NCBI GenBank assembly: GCA_949825065.1
Contig: OX463854.1
Coordinates: forward strand, 15,165,112 to 15,229,111
Origin: Odontocerum albicorne
Lineage: Eukaryota > Arthropoda > Insecta > Trichoptera > Odontoceridae
Direction of reading: 5' to 3'
DNA length: 64,000 nucleotides
Within the stretch, counting starts at the first letter, position 1. Every line of letters starts with the position of its first letter. This document shows, piece by piece, positions 47,735-58,567 of this stretch. Position numbers and translations under genes: made by a program. Below the pieces are notes generated by a model. It was not told where the DNA came from, did no database searches, and saw only the letters and a program-made list of their open reading frames with translations.

Positions 47735-48162
47735 CTAATTCAGTTGGTTCAATATCTCTATACCACGCATGACTGAGTGTTTAGCTATGGTATTCGTTCT
47801 GTAAGCTGGTATATAGAACAGAGGGTGAAAACTTACACGGCTATGTTTATTAGGGACACATAAACTTAGTGCTTCTAGTATCGCGAGACATTTCAAGGAA
47901 CCTTGGAAAAACCTTAAGTAGGAATATCGTAATGGATTCTTGCCTTCTTGTTTCGAGTCTTCTATAGTTACACACCGTGAGAAGTTCGGCATGGTGAGCA
48001 TATTTTGGGGAATCGCTATTTGTTCTGTACCATAGATATCTGAGGATTTTTTTGTATTTGTTTTATATTGTTTTTATATTTGAGCTGATGAGGAGCCCAA
48101 ACTGGAGATGCATATTCTAATTTGGTTCTTATTATATAATTATATAAATTTAGAAGGATATC
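47735..48162 (-). mobile_element. Jockey-like LINE C-terminus, downstream segment (interrupted host)
   Basis: The minus strand reads RTKLEYASPVWAPHQLKYKN just left of the RTE insertion. A frameshift follows, then a frame ending LFYIPAYRTNTIAKHSVM before a stop at 47735. The blocks LEYAS.VW and the final HRTN-like motif are standard for the end of jockey-type LINE proteins. It continues on the far side of the RTE at 50470-50632. Confidence 0.7.
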
Positions 48163-50469
48163 AATCAATCAAATCAACAGTGGCTCCACAACCCAGGTCG
48201 GGTCTTGGCCTCCTTTAAAGCACGCCTCCATGACTGGCGGTCCTGTGCTGCTGTTCGCCAGTTCTGGATGCCAATGAGCTGCGCATCCCTATTGACACCA
48301 TCCAGCCATCGAAGCTTCGGCCTTCCTGGCCTTCTTCGACCCCCCGGTGTGCCATTCAAGAGCCCTCTCGGAATGTCCTCCTCACTCATTCGCTGCACGT
48401 GTCCAGCCCACCTGAGTCTCCCAATTAAAATCTCCTGTGTTATGGTAGGGTCTCCATACAGACCGTACAGCTCCTGATTATACCTGATACGCCATTCTCC
48501 GTTATTGCAAATGGGGCCATATATTTTGCGCAGAATCTTCCTCTCAAATGTCCCCAGAGCCCTCATGTCCACTCTACTTAGAGTCCAACATTCTGAGCCA
48601 TAGGTGAGCACAGGTCTGATGAGTGTTTTATAAAGTAGAGTTTTGGTTTTTCTAGAGAGATGTCGTGATTTCATGTACCTCTGCAGTCCAAAATAGCATC
48701 GGTTTGCAGCTATTAATCTTCGATTTATTTCAGTGGAAACATCGTTCTTACTTGTCACCATGGTACCGAGATACACAAATTCAGAAACGGTTTGGAAGGT
48801 AAAGTTGTCTATTTGTAGACTTATTGGGTTTTGGCGTCCATTTACGGGCATATATTTTGTTTTGGTCTCACTGACTACTAAGCCTAGGTTTTTTGCTGAT
48901 GCTGCTAGTGCTCGGAAGGCATTTATAAGTTCATGTTCCGACCTCGCTATGATGTCAATGTCATCTGCATAAGCCAGGAGCTGCACAGATTCACTGAATA
49001 TATGGCCTGTTGTTTGTATGCCGCTATCCCTAATGGCCTTTTCCAAAGCCATATTAAACAGCGTACACGCCAAAGCATCTCCTTGTCTAAGTCCATTAAA
49101 TGTTTTAAGAGGTTCAGACAGATCCCCTTGCACTCTGACACGGCACTCAACGTTGGACATTGTAAGCCTGACTAGGTTAATGATTTTGACAGGAATATTA
49201 AATTCAGCCATAGCTTCATAGAGTTTTGTCCTATTGACCGTGTCGTAGGCAGCCTTAAAGTCTATGAAGAGGTGGTATGTATCAATGTTGAACTCTACAG
49301 TCTTTTCCAATATATGTCTAAGTGAAAACATTTGATCTATTGTTGACCTTCCCCTACGAAATCCAGTTTGGTATTCTCCAATTATGCATTCGGAGTATTT
49401 CTGCAATCTATTACAAAGAATGTTTGAGAGTATTTTATATGCTATATTTAAAAGGGTGATACCCCTATAATTGGAGCAACTCATGGGGTCTCCTTTTTTG
49501 AGCAGGGGACATATTATACCACAATTCCACTCATTTGGTAGTATTTCGTAGCGCCAGATGTCACAGATGATTTTGTGAATATGATTGTGGAGAGCCTCGC
49601 CACCATGCTTGAACACCTCAGCGGGTAGATTATCACATCCAGGTGCTTTGTTATTATGGAGATTCTTTATGGCAATTGAAATCTCAGCCAAGGTTGGGGA
49701 TGGCTCATTATCATCAACATCAGTGGTGTCGTATTCTACCTGTTGGTTCCCGCTTGTTGCTCCATGTTGGTTACCATTCAAAAGGACGTCGAAGTATTCC
49801 ACCCATCGATCCAGAACCTTTTGCCTGTCGTTTAAAATATTTCCCCGACCATCATAACACATAGTTGTTCTAGGCTTGAACTCTTTCCGTTGGTTGTTGA
49901 TTTTACGATAGAAAAGTCTGGTGTTATTCTGTGAATGCGACAGTTCTGCCTCCTTTATTTGGTTTTCCAGGTATACACGCTTCTTCTTTCTGTGCAATTT
50001 CTTCTCTTTCCTCCTTAACTCTTTATACTCCAGCACAGCTTGTCGTGTATGATGCCGTTGTTGCATCCTGAGATATGCTTCATTTTTTTCATTAGTAGCA
50101 TGTTGGCATTCAGCATCAAACCATTCTTCTCGTAGTGGTGCCTGCCTATTTCCCAGAACCTCATTAGCAGTGGAGGTGACTACAGATTTAACAGTCTCCC
50201 AGTGTGTATTGACATCATCCTGGTCCAGGTTCATATTCATGTCGGCATCGTCCAATCTTGAACCGATCAATGTTTTGAATTGTTCTGCAGTTTCTGGTGC
50301 TTTTAAATGGTCTGTATTAATCCGGGTTGAACGTGTACCCCTCCGTTTTTTCGCATTGGAAATCCTACATCGAACCCTTGCTATTACTAAGTAATGGTCA
50401 GAGTCTACATTTGCTCCGCGATATGTTCGTGTATCCATTAAGTCGGATCTATGCCTGGCGTCAATTATC
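48163..50469 (-). mobile_element. RTE-clade LINE, 5' truncated, 10-bp target-site duplication
   Basis: The element is bounded by the direct repeat GAAGGATATC at 48153-48162 and 50470-50479. The 3' terminus on the minus strand is TTGATTTGATTGATT, the short-repeat end expected of RTE elements (they lack long poly-A). The 5' end is cut inside the endonuclease domain, 32 bp before the first Met. About 2.3 kb remain, with one intact long frame. It is inserted in the coding region of a jockey-like LINE in the same orientation. Confidence 0.9.
48174..50438 (-). CDS. RTE-clade LINE reverse transcriptase (endonuclease truncated)
   Basis: A 754-codon uninterrupted frame. Residues 12-16 (DSDHY) are the end of an AP-type endonuclease whose catalytic body has been lost by 5' truncation. 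The same frame is open upstream of the Met to the truncation point. The middle (about 100-240) is a lysine/arginine-rich linker. The RT domain covers about 250-560: NNKAPGCDNLPAEVF (263-277), FIDFKAAYD with catalytic Asp393, GLRQGDA (449-455) and YADD (490-493) carrying the other two metal-binding Asp. A YLGT block follows, and the tail has WAGHVQRM, GRRRPGRPKLRW and a terminal SHC. It would reverse-transcribe element RNA at a nicked target, but without its endonuclease this copy should not be autonomous. The lack of stops points to recent insertion. Confidence 0.9.
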   Translation of the reverse strand: MDTRTYRGANVDSDHYLVIARVRCRISNAKKRRGTRSTRINTDHLKAPETAEQFKTLIGSRLDDADMNMNLDQDDVNTHWETVKSVVTSTANEVLGNRQAPLREEWFDAECQHATNEKNEAYLRMQQRHHTRQAVLEYKELRRKEKKLHRKKKRVYLENQIKEAELSHSQNNTRLFYRKINNQRKEFKPRTTMCYDGRGNILNDRQKVLDRWVEYFDVLLNGNQHGATSGNQQVEYDTTDVDDNEPSPTLAEISIAIKNLHNNKAPGCDNLPAEVFKHGGEALHNHIHKIICDIWRYEILPNEWNCGIICPLLKKGDPMSCSNYRGITLLNIAYKILSNILCNRLQKYSECIIGEYQTGFRRGRSTIDQMFSLRHILEKTVEFNIDTYHLFIDFKAAYDTVNRTKLYEAMAEFNIPVKIINLVRLTMSNVECRVRVQGDLSEPLKTFNGLRQGDALACTLFNMALEKAIRDSGIQTTGHIFSESVQLLAYADDIDIIARSEHELINAFRALAASAKNLGLVVSETKTKYMPVNGRQNPISLQIDNFTFQTVSEFVYLGTMVTSKNDVSTEINRRLIAANRCYFGLQRYMKSRHLSRKTKTLLYKTLIRPVLTYGSECWTLSRVDMRALGTFERKILRKIYGPICNNGEWRIRYNQELYGLYGDPTITQEILIGRLRWAGHVQRMSEEDIPRGLLNGTPGGRRRPGRPKLRWLDGVNRDAQLIGIQNWRTAAQDRQSWRRALKEAKTRPGLWSHC

Positions 50470-50632
50470 GAAGGATATCGGTACTGTTAAATTCTCTTGA
50501 TATTCTCATTATAAAACTGAGTAGTTTGTAACAGCCCGATATCAAACGCAAGACGCTGTTAACGAATGTGAGTCCGACATCAAAGGTTACGCCCAAATCT
50601 TTGATTGTGGATTGGTGAAAATTTAGATTTTT
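50470..50632 (-). mobile_element. Jockey-like LINE, upstream segment of the interrupted host
   Basis: The minus strand reads STIKDLGVTFDVGLTFVNSV and CYKLLSFIMRISREFNSTDI. These are the DLGV.FD and LGFI.R blocks that directly precede the LEYAS block found on the far side of the RTE. Removing the RTE and one duplication keeps the frame. The upstream limit is a junction with family B near 50632. Confidence 0.75.
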
Positions 50633-50960
50633 TACGTACATACCTTCACACCTTTTTTGTGGCCGGTTAGGCAAAGGTGACAGAACGCCATATTTGCCTA
50701 TTGTAACACATTTTTGTATATTTCGCTTTCTCTACATCTTTCTCTACATGCATCTCCTACATTTTTTTTTACTTTCCATATTTCTTTCTATCAAAATATC
50801 ATTTACTTGATTCAACCATACAATCGTATCACGCATTCAACTCATATTTGCACTGAATATTTGTTTTGTTCGACTTTCTTTATTCATTTGTTCCACGTAT
50901 CCTTACCATTTCAGAGTGTTCTTCATTTTACTTAATACACAAGCCTGAATATTTGTCATA
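50633..50960 (-). mobile_element. LINE family B fragment
   Basis: Inverted 3' end TACGTACATACCTTCACACC, then GGCAAAGGTGACAGAACGCC, TTGCCTATTGTAACACATTT and TTTGTTCCACGTATCCTTAC. Decayed. Confidence 0.55.
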
Positions 50961-52223
50961 CATTTACGAAATGTCGCAAATTTTTAACATTGCTGATTCT
51001 GTATCCAAATAACTTAAAATGATGGGTTTTAAAAATATATAATTTACAATAATACTAAGTTTATACTAGTACATACAACTTTTTAATGTTTTTTTCATTT
51101 GAAAAAGATCTCCATCAATATTTCTTCGTTAACTTATTTAAAAATTAAAAAGAGTTTTAAAAGAAAATGTTTCAAGATAACAAGCCTTTAACCAGAAGTA
51201 GTGATTCTTAAAAATCACCTCGGGGATTTCTAAATAAGCTCTAATGGGTTTATTATATTGTGTCGTAGTAATCTTGAGTTGGGATCTTGAAGGCGAACTT
51301 TAATGACCTAGTTGGCAAGTTGCTTATGTTCTACCGGGGGCATTAATTCCCGAAGTTTCACCAAAAATATTGTATATATACTCAGATTCAATATTAGTCA
51401 ATAAAGTTATTATAATCTCTCGGCAATCAGTAGTATTAACAACACGCTTAACGACGGAGCGCGAGTTACGTGCCTTCTCCAGTAGCTCTAATCACGATGA
51501 CACGATTCCACCGAGAGACAATACTGTGCTCTTGAACATGTTTAAAATATCATTCAAATGAATAAAATTTTTTTGATGTAATGGTCTGGTAGATAACTTG
51601 TTATTCATTGTTTATATCCCACTTTCAGACATTTTTCCACCTGAATTTATTCATTGGGGCTCATGAGCTACTTTTAAAACAAAACGCTCTTGAGGTGGTA
51701 TTAAAATCAACTATCTGTCAACCCTTTTTGGATTGTTCGATAATCCAAGCTGCCCTCTGCGTGAAAAAAAACTTTTTTTTCCTGAGGATAGACTGTCCCC
51801 CAGATCTGGTGGCAGTAGAACCCTTTGTATACCAAGATATCATATTTTGCTGTTAACTCGGCTAGACTATTGAAGATCCTCCTGGCTCAGTCAGATGTGC
51901 TACATCCTCATCGATATTGAAAAATATATTTAAAAAAGATTATTTATCTTAAAATAGTCAACTTCTTTAAATCCCATACAATTTCCATCCTTTTATTTTA
52001 ATATTTGTTAGTGTTTTTGCAATATTGTTTTCATAGACTGTTAAATACATACTCTTGGATACTAATAATAGTTATGAAATAAAAACTGGGTTGTTGAAAG
52101 TAATAAATCCGCCAGACGTATTTTCATGAAAGTGTTAAATTAATAAATAAAATACTTAAAATTGCTATTTCTTCTTCTATTTATTATGAAATTTCCAAAT
52201 CATAATGTTGTTGCTCTTTACTT

Positions 52224-52448
52224 ATGTTCCTTGTTTATTATCGAGCACCAAAACCATGTCGTGATGATATTATAAATTGGTGTCATATTTGTAATCGTCT
52301 AGTAGAGGTGAAGCGGATAAACCAGCTGACCTATTTCAGTAGACCTTTTGTAATGACTGGCCCTGTGTCACGGTATCTCCTTTCTGAAGAGTTAAGGCAG
52401 GTTGAAGCATTCAAGAGAGATTTTAATTCACATGATGTGTTACATTGA
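52224..52448 (+). CDS. Unrecognised short reading frame with nearby AATAAA
   Basis: An open stretch of about 75 codons (no ATG at its left edge) contains CHICNRLVEV, then SRPFVMTGPVSRYLLSEELR and VEAFKRDFNSHDVLH before a stop. AATAAA follows within 10 bp of the stop. The composition is protein-like rather than A+T-rich random. I do not recognise a family. It could be the end of a retrocopy or transposon ORF, or chance. Confidence 0.25.
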   Translation: MFLVYYRAPKPCRDDIINWCHICNRLVEVKRINQLTYFSRPFVMTGPVSRYLLSEELRQVEAFKRDFNSHDVLH

Positions 52449-52627
52449 AATAAAGCCCCCCTTGAAGTGATCTTTGAATTACTAAATGACGCGTAAAAAA
52501 TAATTAAAGTAAATAAATTAATATGACGCACATGTTACACAGCACTGCATGTAGTGGAAACATGGACGATGAGAAAAAATGAAAGAAACATATTTTATCA
52601 ACTTAGCAATATTTTTATCACAATTTC

Positions 52628-53000
52628 GTAGTATACAGTACAACCTGACATTTCTTCTAACCGACATCAAATATATATCAAGAAGGTCTTTAGACAAATA
52701 AGGAAACAGAGATGATAACATATCTCCGAGATATGGTGATGAATGTAATGCTCGTGTATCATGAACCGCAAGACGCATACACGTCTGTATCATCCAATAA
52801 TTAATATTGCCGAAAGACTTTCGACAATATGCATGATAAAAATCCTAACATACGAGTACTTTAGGCATGTTGCCAGAAAAAATAATGAGAAGTTGACAGG
52901 ATAATCTTAAACGCTGCATTCAACATGATCCAGGACCGGGAAGGTTAGAGATATGTGGTATACCAAGTTCCAGACATAGCAGAGGACCACGGTGTTGACC
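52628..53000 (+). mobile_element. LINE family C fragment
   Basis: AGTACAACCTGACATTTCTT (S1-like edge), then CTCCGAGATATGGTGATGAA, AGACTTTCGACAATATGCAT, and the end block AACGCTGCATTCAACATGAT and GACCGGGAAGGTTAGAGATA. The order is as in the copies at 26.2 and 32.2 kb. No open frame. Confidence 0.6.
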
Positions 53001-53693
53001 GTTGAACATGCGATAATATGAAAGAAGTTACATATTAAATGACAATACTTATAAAAAAATCTATCAAGATATGATTGTGTATTTGAATTTAACGCTAATT
53101 GATTCATTCGTTAGCTTCATTTTATGCCAAGTGCATGACCTGGATAAGAGTTGTGGTGCTCAGTGAGCATAACAGTTATATCACGTGCGGCAGTTAACAG
53201 TCTTAATGGACGATGCCAATATATTAATCAAATTACGTTTGGTTAAATATATTTTGACATATTCTTTTTAGTTAATTAATTAAGTCTGGTAAGGGTGATT
53301 TGTACCATTTGTATATTAAAGTTATAATAATATTTTCTCAGATCTATCCGGTACGTTCTGAAGTTAGTTCGAAGTGGAAAAAAATATGTAAAATCTAAAA
53401 ACAGATATCGTCAAAATATCACATTATCGTCGATAATAATTTTGATAGTTCTGATTTGTAATAATATATGAGTGAGTATTTCGACAACATACTGGTTTTT
53501 TTTTCAGTCCTTGTTTCAATTGTTTTTTAGTACTGTCACTTAATCGTATATAATTTTACTCTCGATGTAACAATTTTTAGATATTTCCATGCGATGTAAA
53601 CGCCAGTCAATTTCAGTATTTTACGTAACACAATTCATTCATTTGTGTGATACCCCACAATAATCCAAATCGATAGTGCGGACGTGTTGAACA

Positions 53694-53850
53694 GCGGGAT
53701 CAGCGTGGTTAGCGTGGTCAGCGCGGTCAGCGTAGTCAGCGTGGTCAGCGTGGTCAGCGCGGTCAGCGAGGTCAGCGTAGTCAGCGTGGTCAGCGCGGTC
53801 AGCATGGTCAGCATGGTCAGCGTGGTCAGTGCGGTCAGCGTGGTCAGCCT
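53694..53850. repeat. 9-bp minisatellite (GGTCAGCGT-type), about 17 units
   Basis: The unit GGTCAGCGT varies as GGTCAGCGC, AGTCAGCGT and GGTCAGCAT. Because 9 is a multiple of 3, it stays open on both strands: plus reads VSVVSAVS-like, minus reads DHADRADHAD-like. It is much more G+C-rich than its surroundings. Confidence 0.92.
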
Positions 53851-53937
53851 GATTATTATTCTTCGGTCCTAGTAATCGAACATTCGCATTAAGATCCTCT
53901 GATATATGCAAGTAACTCCGGTTTTGTCATCGTTATC

Positions 53938-54030
53938 AGATGAACCCTAACCAGACTGGGATCTTTTTTAATTATTGTTTTCGGGTACCATCGGGAATCG
54001 AACCCGAAACATCCAGTTGAATGATAGTAA
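53938..54030 (-). repeat. tRNA-like SINE head fragment
   Basis: The minus strand carries GGGTTCGATTCCCGATGGTA (B box) followed by the CCCAGTCTGGTTAGGGTTC stretch. It resembles the S2 head-body junction. A second inverted B-box-like GGGTTCGAGTCCCG lies just right, at about 54093-54106. Confidence 0.5.
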
Positions 54031-54325
54031 AATATCAATTATATAGCGCCTATTAGAGACCAAACCCTTCTCAACGGCGCTTCAATTCGGGACTCGAACC
54101 CACTATCATTGATAGATTAAAAATATTACAAAACATATATAAGTTGAGTGTAGGGATAGGAAGGTGGTAGCTGCGGCCATTAGATAAGGTACTTCTCCGC
54201 ACCTGCATATGTTTTCTTTTTGTAAGAAAACTTTCTAAGGAATGAACTACAAAGAAACCTTTTAGACTTCCGATTGGTGATAGAAATACATTCGGCTTTA
54301 GGTTTAGTATATTTGTGTGTAGTGT

Positions 54326-54780
54326 TCATATACAATTATAATTTTGACAAGACTCCCTAAAAAGGGCTGTCATCAAGTGCTTACTAAAGTTGCACACGCT
54401 ATCCATATCGCTAACACCAAGAGGTAGACTATTCCACGTCACAGGACTAGCAACGGGAGAAGCTCTATCATGATACCCTGCCCTATTGGATCGATTTGGA
54501 ACGATTTGGAACAATCGATTTATTAGACGGATAATAAATTAATCTCAAAGTTCTACCCCTCTTCGAAGGAACGTCTATTGGACACAGATTCGAAAGATAC
54601 AATGCAGGCATTCCATTAAGGGATTTGAATACAAAGAGACAAAATTTAAACTCTATCCGTTTGCGACACTTGAGCATATGTAGATGTTTTAGAAGCGGAT
54701 TAATATGACAATATTTATGACTACCACATATCAATCTAGAAGCTGCATTTAAAACAGACCGGAGTCTAGAAATTTACGAA
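54326..54780 (-). mobile_element. LINE family D C-terminal fragment (jockey/CR1 group)
   Basis: The minus strand reads FKFCLFVFKSLNGMPALYLS, then CPIDVPSKRGRTLR, then (frame changed) PVTWNSLPLGVSDMDSVCNF and LMTALFRESC. This is the typical RT-end pattern of this LINE group. Two frameshifts around 54500-54530. A related plus-strand copy is at 61.75-62.56 kb. Confidence 0.7.
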
Positions 54781-55120
54781 TTAGGCAGGCCAGAATAAAT
54801 ATAATTACATTAATAAGAAATTTAGAAATAAGAGTTTTTATTTCCCTTATTTAACGTGTTCCCCGCGGGGAGCACAAACGCCTGTGATCTGACGACAATC
54901 CAAGTTTCAAATCACAAATACTTAAAAAAAATGACACAAAACCGGAATAAAAATTGAACTAAAATTTAAAATAATCTTTATTCTAGCGACATCTCTGAAA
55001 ACCTTGTCAAATAATATATTAGTTTATGAGATATTGTTGAATAAACAGAGCGCCGAATTTTTTTGGTTTCTCAATATTTCCAGCATTAACGACCTGTCGC
55101 GCGGATCGAGTCCTGCGATG

Positions 55121-55180
55121 AGTCTCTCTTACGTAAATAAACATTACTAAGTCTCTCTTACGTAAATAAACATTACTAGT
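55121..55180. repeat. 29-bp tandem duplication
   Basis: AGTCTCTCTTACGTAAATAA plus ACATTACTA occurs twice in direct succession. Confidence 0.85.
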
Positions 55181-57109
55181 GCTATATGCATTTGATTGGG
55201 TGAGTGTCATGAAGCATTGATTTGATCGTAGCATTCCTTTGTTTATTTTACGTAATGTTAAGTTTATCTCCTTTATTTAATGAGTTTCCTTAAGAGTAAT
55301 GACTATTATTTATTATCAGAAAATTACTTAAGTGTCATGTTTACTTGGTTTTGTAATCAAATATCAGTGGTTCTAAACAAAATATGTGTTTAAACTTAGA
55401 AATTAAAAAACGCTGAAATTGTGCCGCGCACAGGATTCGTGGAATTTGATTTTTAACGCGGTGAACAGGTTAAAGACATCTAACATACGTACAAATTTTA
55501 ACTCTCGAAGACTATAAAAGTCCGAACAAATCGTATACCTATTTGTCTATCGAAAGAGAACTTACTAACAAAAAATAATCCAAGAAAATAATTGATGCTA
55601 TCTTTTTGACAAATACTAAGACCAACGATTTACTTAATTGGCCACGGAGGACGTCAGCATATCGCAATAATATTTGAGTTTTCCAAATATGATACGAACA
55701 AACTTAACAAATGCAGTTTATTGCATTTCTATCTTCAGACGTCATGTGAGGTTATTAGGGTAAGAGCCTGCGGTATTTGCCTTGTTAAAACAAGCAAGTA
55801 CTTTAAAAGTTAATCGATTCGGAAACACGTCGTAAACTGACATCTTGTTTGTTAGCCTGATGGGCTACTTAGCACCTGGTGCTGTAATAATCTTTGAGGT
55901 TTAATAATGCTTTCATACTGCCAATTCACTCGTTAGTGACACACATACTGAAACGTAAATATTCAAAAAGAAACATCAGAATCTATTAAATGGAAACTAA
56001 CATAACGGTCTCAATAGCATTTTGGATAAGGAAACTCTTTAAGTCAGGAGCCTCATTCAATCCTGTCTCATCGGAACCTTGAAAAATTCAAATGTGCTAA
56101 AAGCAATTTGTTAACTACAGTTGCACATATACAGTTATCAATCGTGAGAATAAAACAATTGAGTTACTCTTGTCTGGTTCGGTGGATATTTTTAATGTAG
56201 ATGTTGTTGAGTTTAGGAGGTTCCTTCTTCAGCATTTCCTCAAACTAAGATCTTGACTGGGGTGCTGTAATTATTTTGTTTTTTAACCTAAAAATAATAT
56301 ATGTTATCATTTGCAATCTGCACTATACCCCCTTGATAGAGAGAGTTTGTTATTATTTTTATTTTTAAGTTATATTTTATAAGTATTGTATTGTTGATTA
56401 CTTTTGCTGCACATTGGTATGTTTAAGCATATCTTGAATAACATTGTAGGTTTTTTGGAAGATGTCTTTTGAATTTTTAGGTTAAGTTTATTGTATAAAG
56501 GACACTTAATTGTTGCTTATTGTTCTAATAAATAAGTATAGCCAATCCTTTGCCAATAGTAGGGGACATGGTATTTAAAAACCCCGCGGTTCGTAAGACC
56601 AGGAGTTCATAGAAAATAAATTATGGGAATATTAAAAAAAACATGGGTATTTTCTTTATTTTTAAACAAAAAATGGTGATTGGTTTAATTTTTTATTATT
56701 TTATTAGCTTTTTTTTTAGAGATTTTACTAGCTTTCTACAATAGGCTGCAAGATAGCTTCCAAGTAGACTTTACTCTTTTTGTGAATAATATTTTTTTTA
56801 ATAGTCCACAAATTGAAATGTCATACAACATTTAGACCTGCAGTAATGTTGTTGAGGGTCAAATTTAACGTTCCTTCCATTTCACCCAGAACTTGAACTC
56901 TTTCAAATTCGCAAATCTGTAATTGAATGAGATTTAACAAGTCCTAAAGCTGAGGATATTTATCTGTTAAATATTATTTTTTTATAAAATATTTTTAATA
57001 AATCTTAATTGACGAAATTGCGTTATCTTAAAACCGCGAACGTCGAGGGATTTGTGTATTTAAATTGAGAATAATTATTAGAGTGATTGAATTGTATAAT
57101 AGTTTCGTT

Positions 57110-57370
57110 GAACTCGTACCCAGTACAATTTGGCGGGTTTGTTGCTATGTAACAATTTCTTCCAACTAACCAGAAAAGTGTTGCATATTTATTGTCACGT
57201 GGTAATCCATTCCAACCAATTAGAAATTTATTTAAAAAGCCTTGAAAGGTATTTAATCGTGAAATTCAGAATGTAACTCTATTTAAAAAAATCTGCATGC
57301 CGTTGGGAATTGAAATCACAACCTTTGGGTTTGAAGAGAGGAGCCTTATCAACTAGGCCACAGAGGTCGT
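57110..57370 (-). repeat. tRNA-derived SINE family S1
   Basis: The minus-strand head is TGGCCTAGTTGATAAGGCTC, with a degenerate B box (GTGATTTCAATTCC). The tail has two tandem hairpin segments (GTTGCTATGTAACAAT and ATTGTCACGTGGTAAT) instead of one, an internal duplication of the S1 3' module. Confidence 0.7.
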
Positions 57371-57489
57371 AATTATGTTTTTTTTTTAATTTGACATATT
57401 TTATAACATTTCAAAATATTTGATATATTTCAAATAATTATCTTAACTATTAATATAGTGATAAAAATCACTCAGGCTGACCTTATTTA

Positions 57490-58075
57490 AAAAAATAAAT
57501 ATTTAACACTTTTATTGCAAATACAATCTGGCGGGCTTGTTGCCAGGTGGCAATATCTTCCAACCAACCAAGCAAAAGTAAATTAAGCAAGTTACATGGT
57601 CGCTTAAATCATTCAAATGACTATCCATTCCCACGAAATCAATAAACACATACGTGAACATATGCCTACAAACCCCACAAAGACGGACAACCCCCCGAAC
57701 ATTATTTTTCATATAAAGTGAGATATTATCAATTAAAAGAAAATTAAGAGATGGTGGAGAGGAAAGCAAAGGAAAATCAGGAATGAAACACGTGATTTTA
57801 CTGACTAGAAATCAAGAGTTTTTTCCGTCACTTCTTAAAGCATGTCAAAGACGGAGCAAGTCTTATATTGATTTGGAACTGATTCCAGAGTCTCACTGCA
57901 TGGACAGTAAAATATGACGTAAAAAAAGAGGAGCGGTGAACTGGAAAGGCCAATAAACAATCTCTGTTTGAGCGTAGCGCTAATCCATGATTGGAAAGAC
58001 GCTGAAAATTTTCGGCGGGATAAGAAAGAGCGGTGGGACAGTTAAGGATATTGTACAATAGAGACAGTACGTGAA
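57490..58075 (-). mobile_element. LINE family A, 3' part
   Basis: On the minus strand the RT tail (MYNILNCPTALSYPAENFQR, then FTVHAVRLWNQFQINIRLAP) is followed by the small 3' frame (MKNNVRGVVRLCGV), the hairpin ATTGCCACCTGGCAAC, AAGCCCGCCAGATTG and the GTTAAATATTTATT end. It closely matches the plus-strand copy at 59.16-60.2 kb. Confidence 0.8.
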
Positions 58076-58567
58076 TTTGTTATAACTTGACTTGTAATAC
58101 AACTATGGAAATTTTGTTTAAATTTCTTGTTAACATTTAAAGATTCTTTATCAAAACTGATTGGATTTTTGTGTATCTACGGTATGCACTACGTATTGAA
58201 CTTAATTTATGCTTAAAGGTTCAATGCCCATTTTAAATAGTAGCTGTTTTTTTTTCAAGTTTAACGAACATATGTCAGTACTTATTATTTGCACGCAACT
58301 GAATGAACGGTGGTCATCTTCAGCCTGCCTGAGTTTTTTACAAGGAAACCAATACAGCCTCATAATATATTTTTTGCTTCTTTTCATTAACCAAAATATA
58401 GCCTAAAGATCATAATACACGATAAAATTTTGCATACAATTTATAAGGAAGTTCGTTCCGTAAAATTAGATGCATAAATTGCGTTATAAACCACACGTTT
58501 TTTATATACAAAAAATATTATATGAATAACGTGAATTTTAACACTGAATAGTCATGAAGGTTTGATA

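Noticed and set aside
47376..47738. Hydrophobic 120-codon plus-strand frame suggesting a membrane protein
   Set aside because: It adjoins the 3' end of the jockey-like LINE on the opposite strand. It is A+T-rich with no recognisable motif, so hydrophobicity is expected from composition.
48205..50394. Several plus-strand frames of 67-90 codons
   Set aside because: All are antisense of the intact RTE reverse transcriptase frame.
51370..51561. Possible LTR (tail with CTCTCGGCAATCAG and ACGCTTAACGACGG)
   Set aside because: It resembles the end of an LTR, but no second copy, primer-binding site or gag-pol remains were found.
51608..51856. 82-codon frame after a good-looking acceptor (CACTTTCAG)
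   Set aside because: No matching donor or neighbouring exon, and no family motif. Left unassigned.
53639..53911. Repetitive DHAD-type or VSVV-type protein
   Set aside because: Explained by the 9-bp minisatellite, open in both directions because the unit is a multiple of three.
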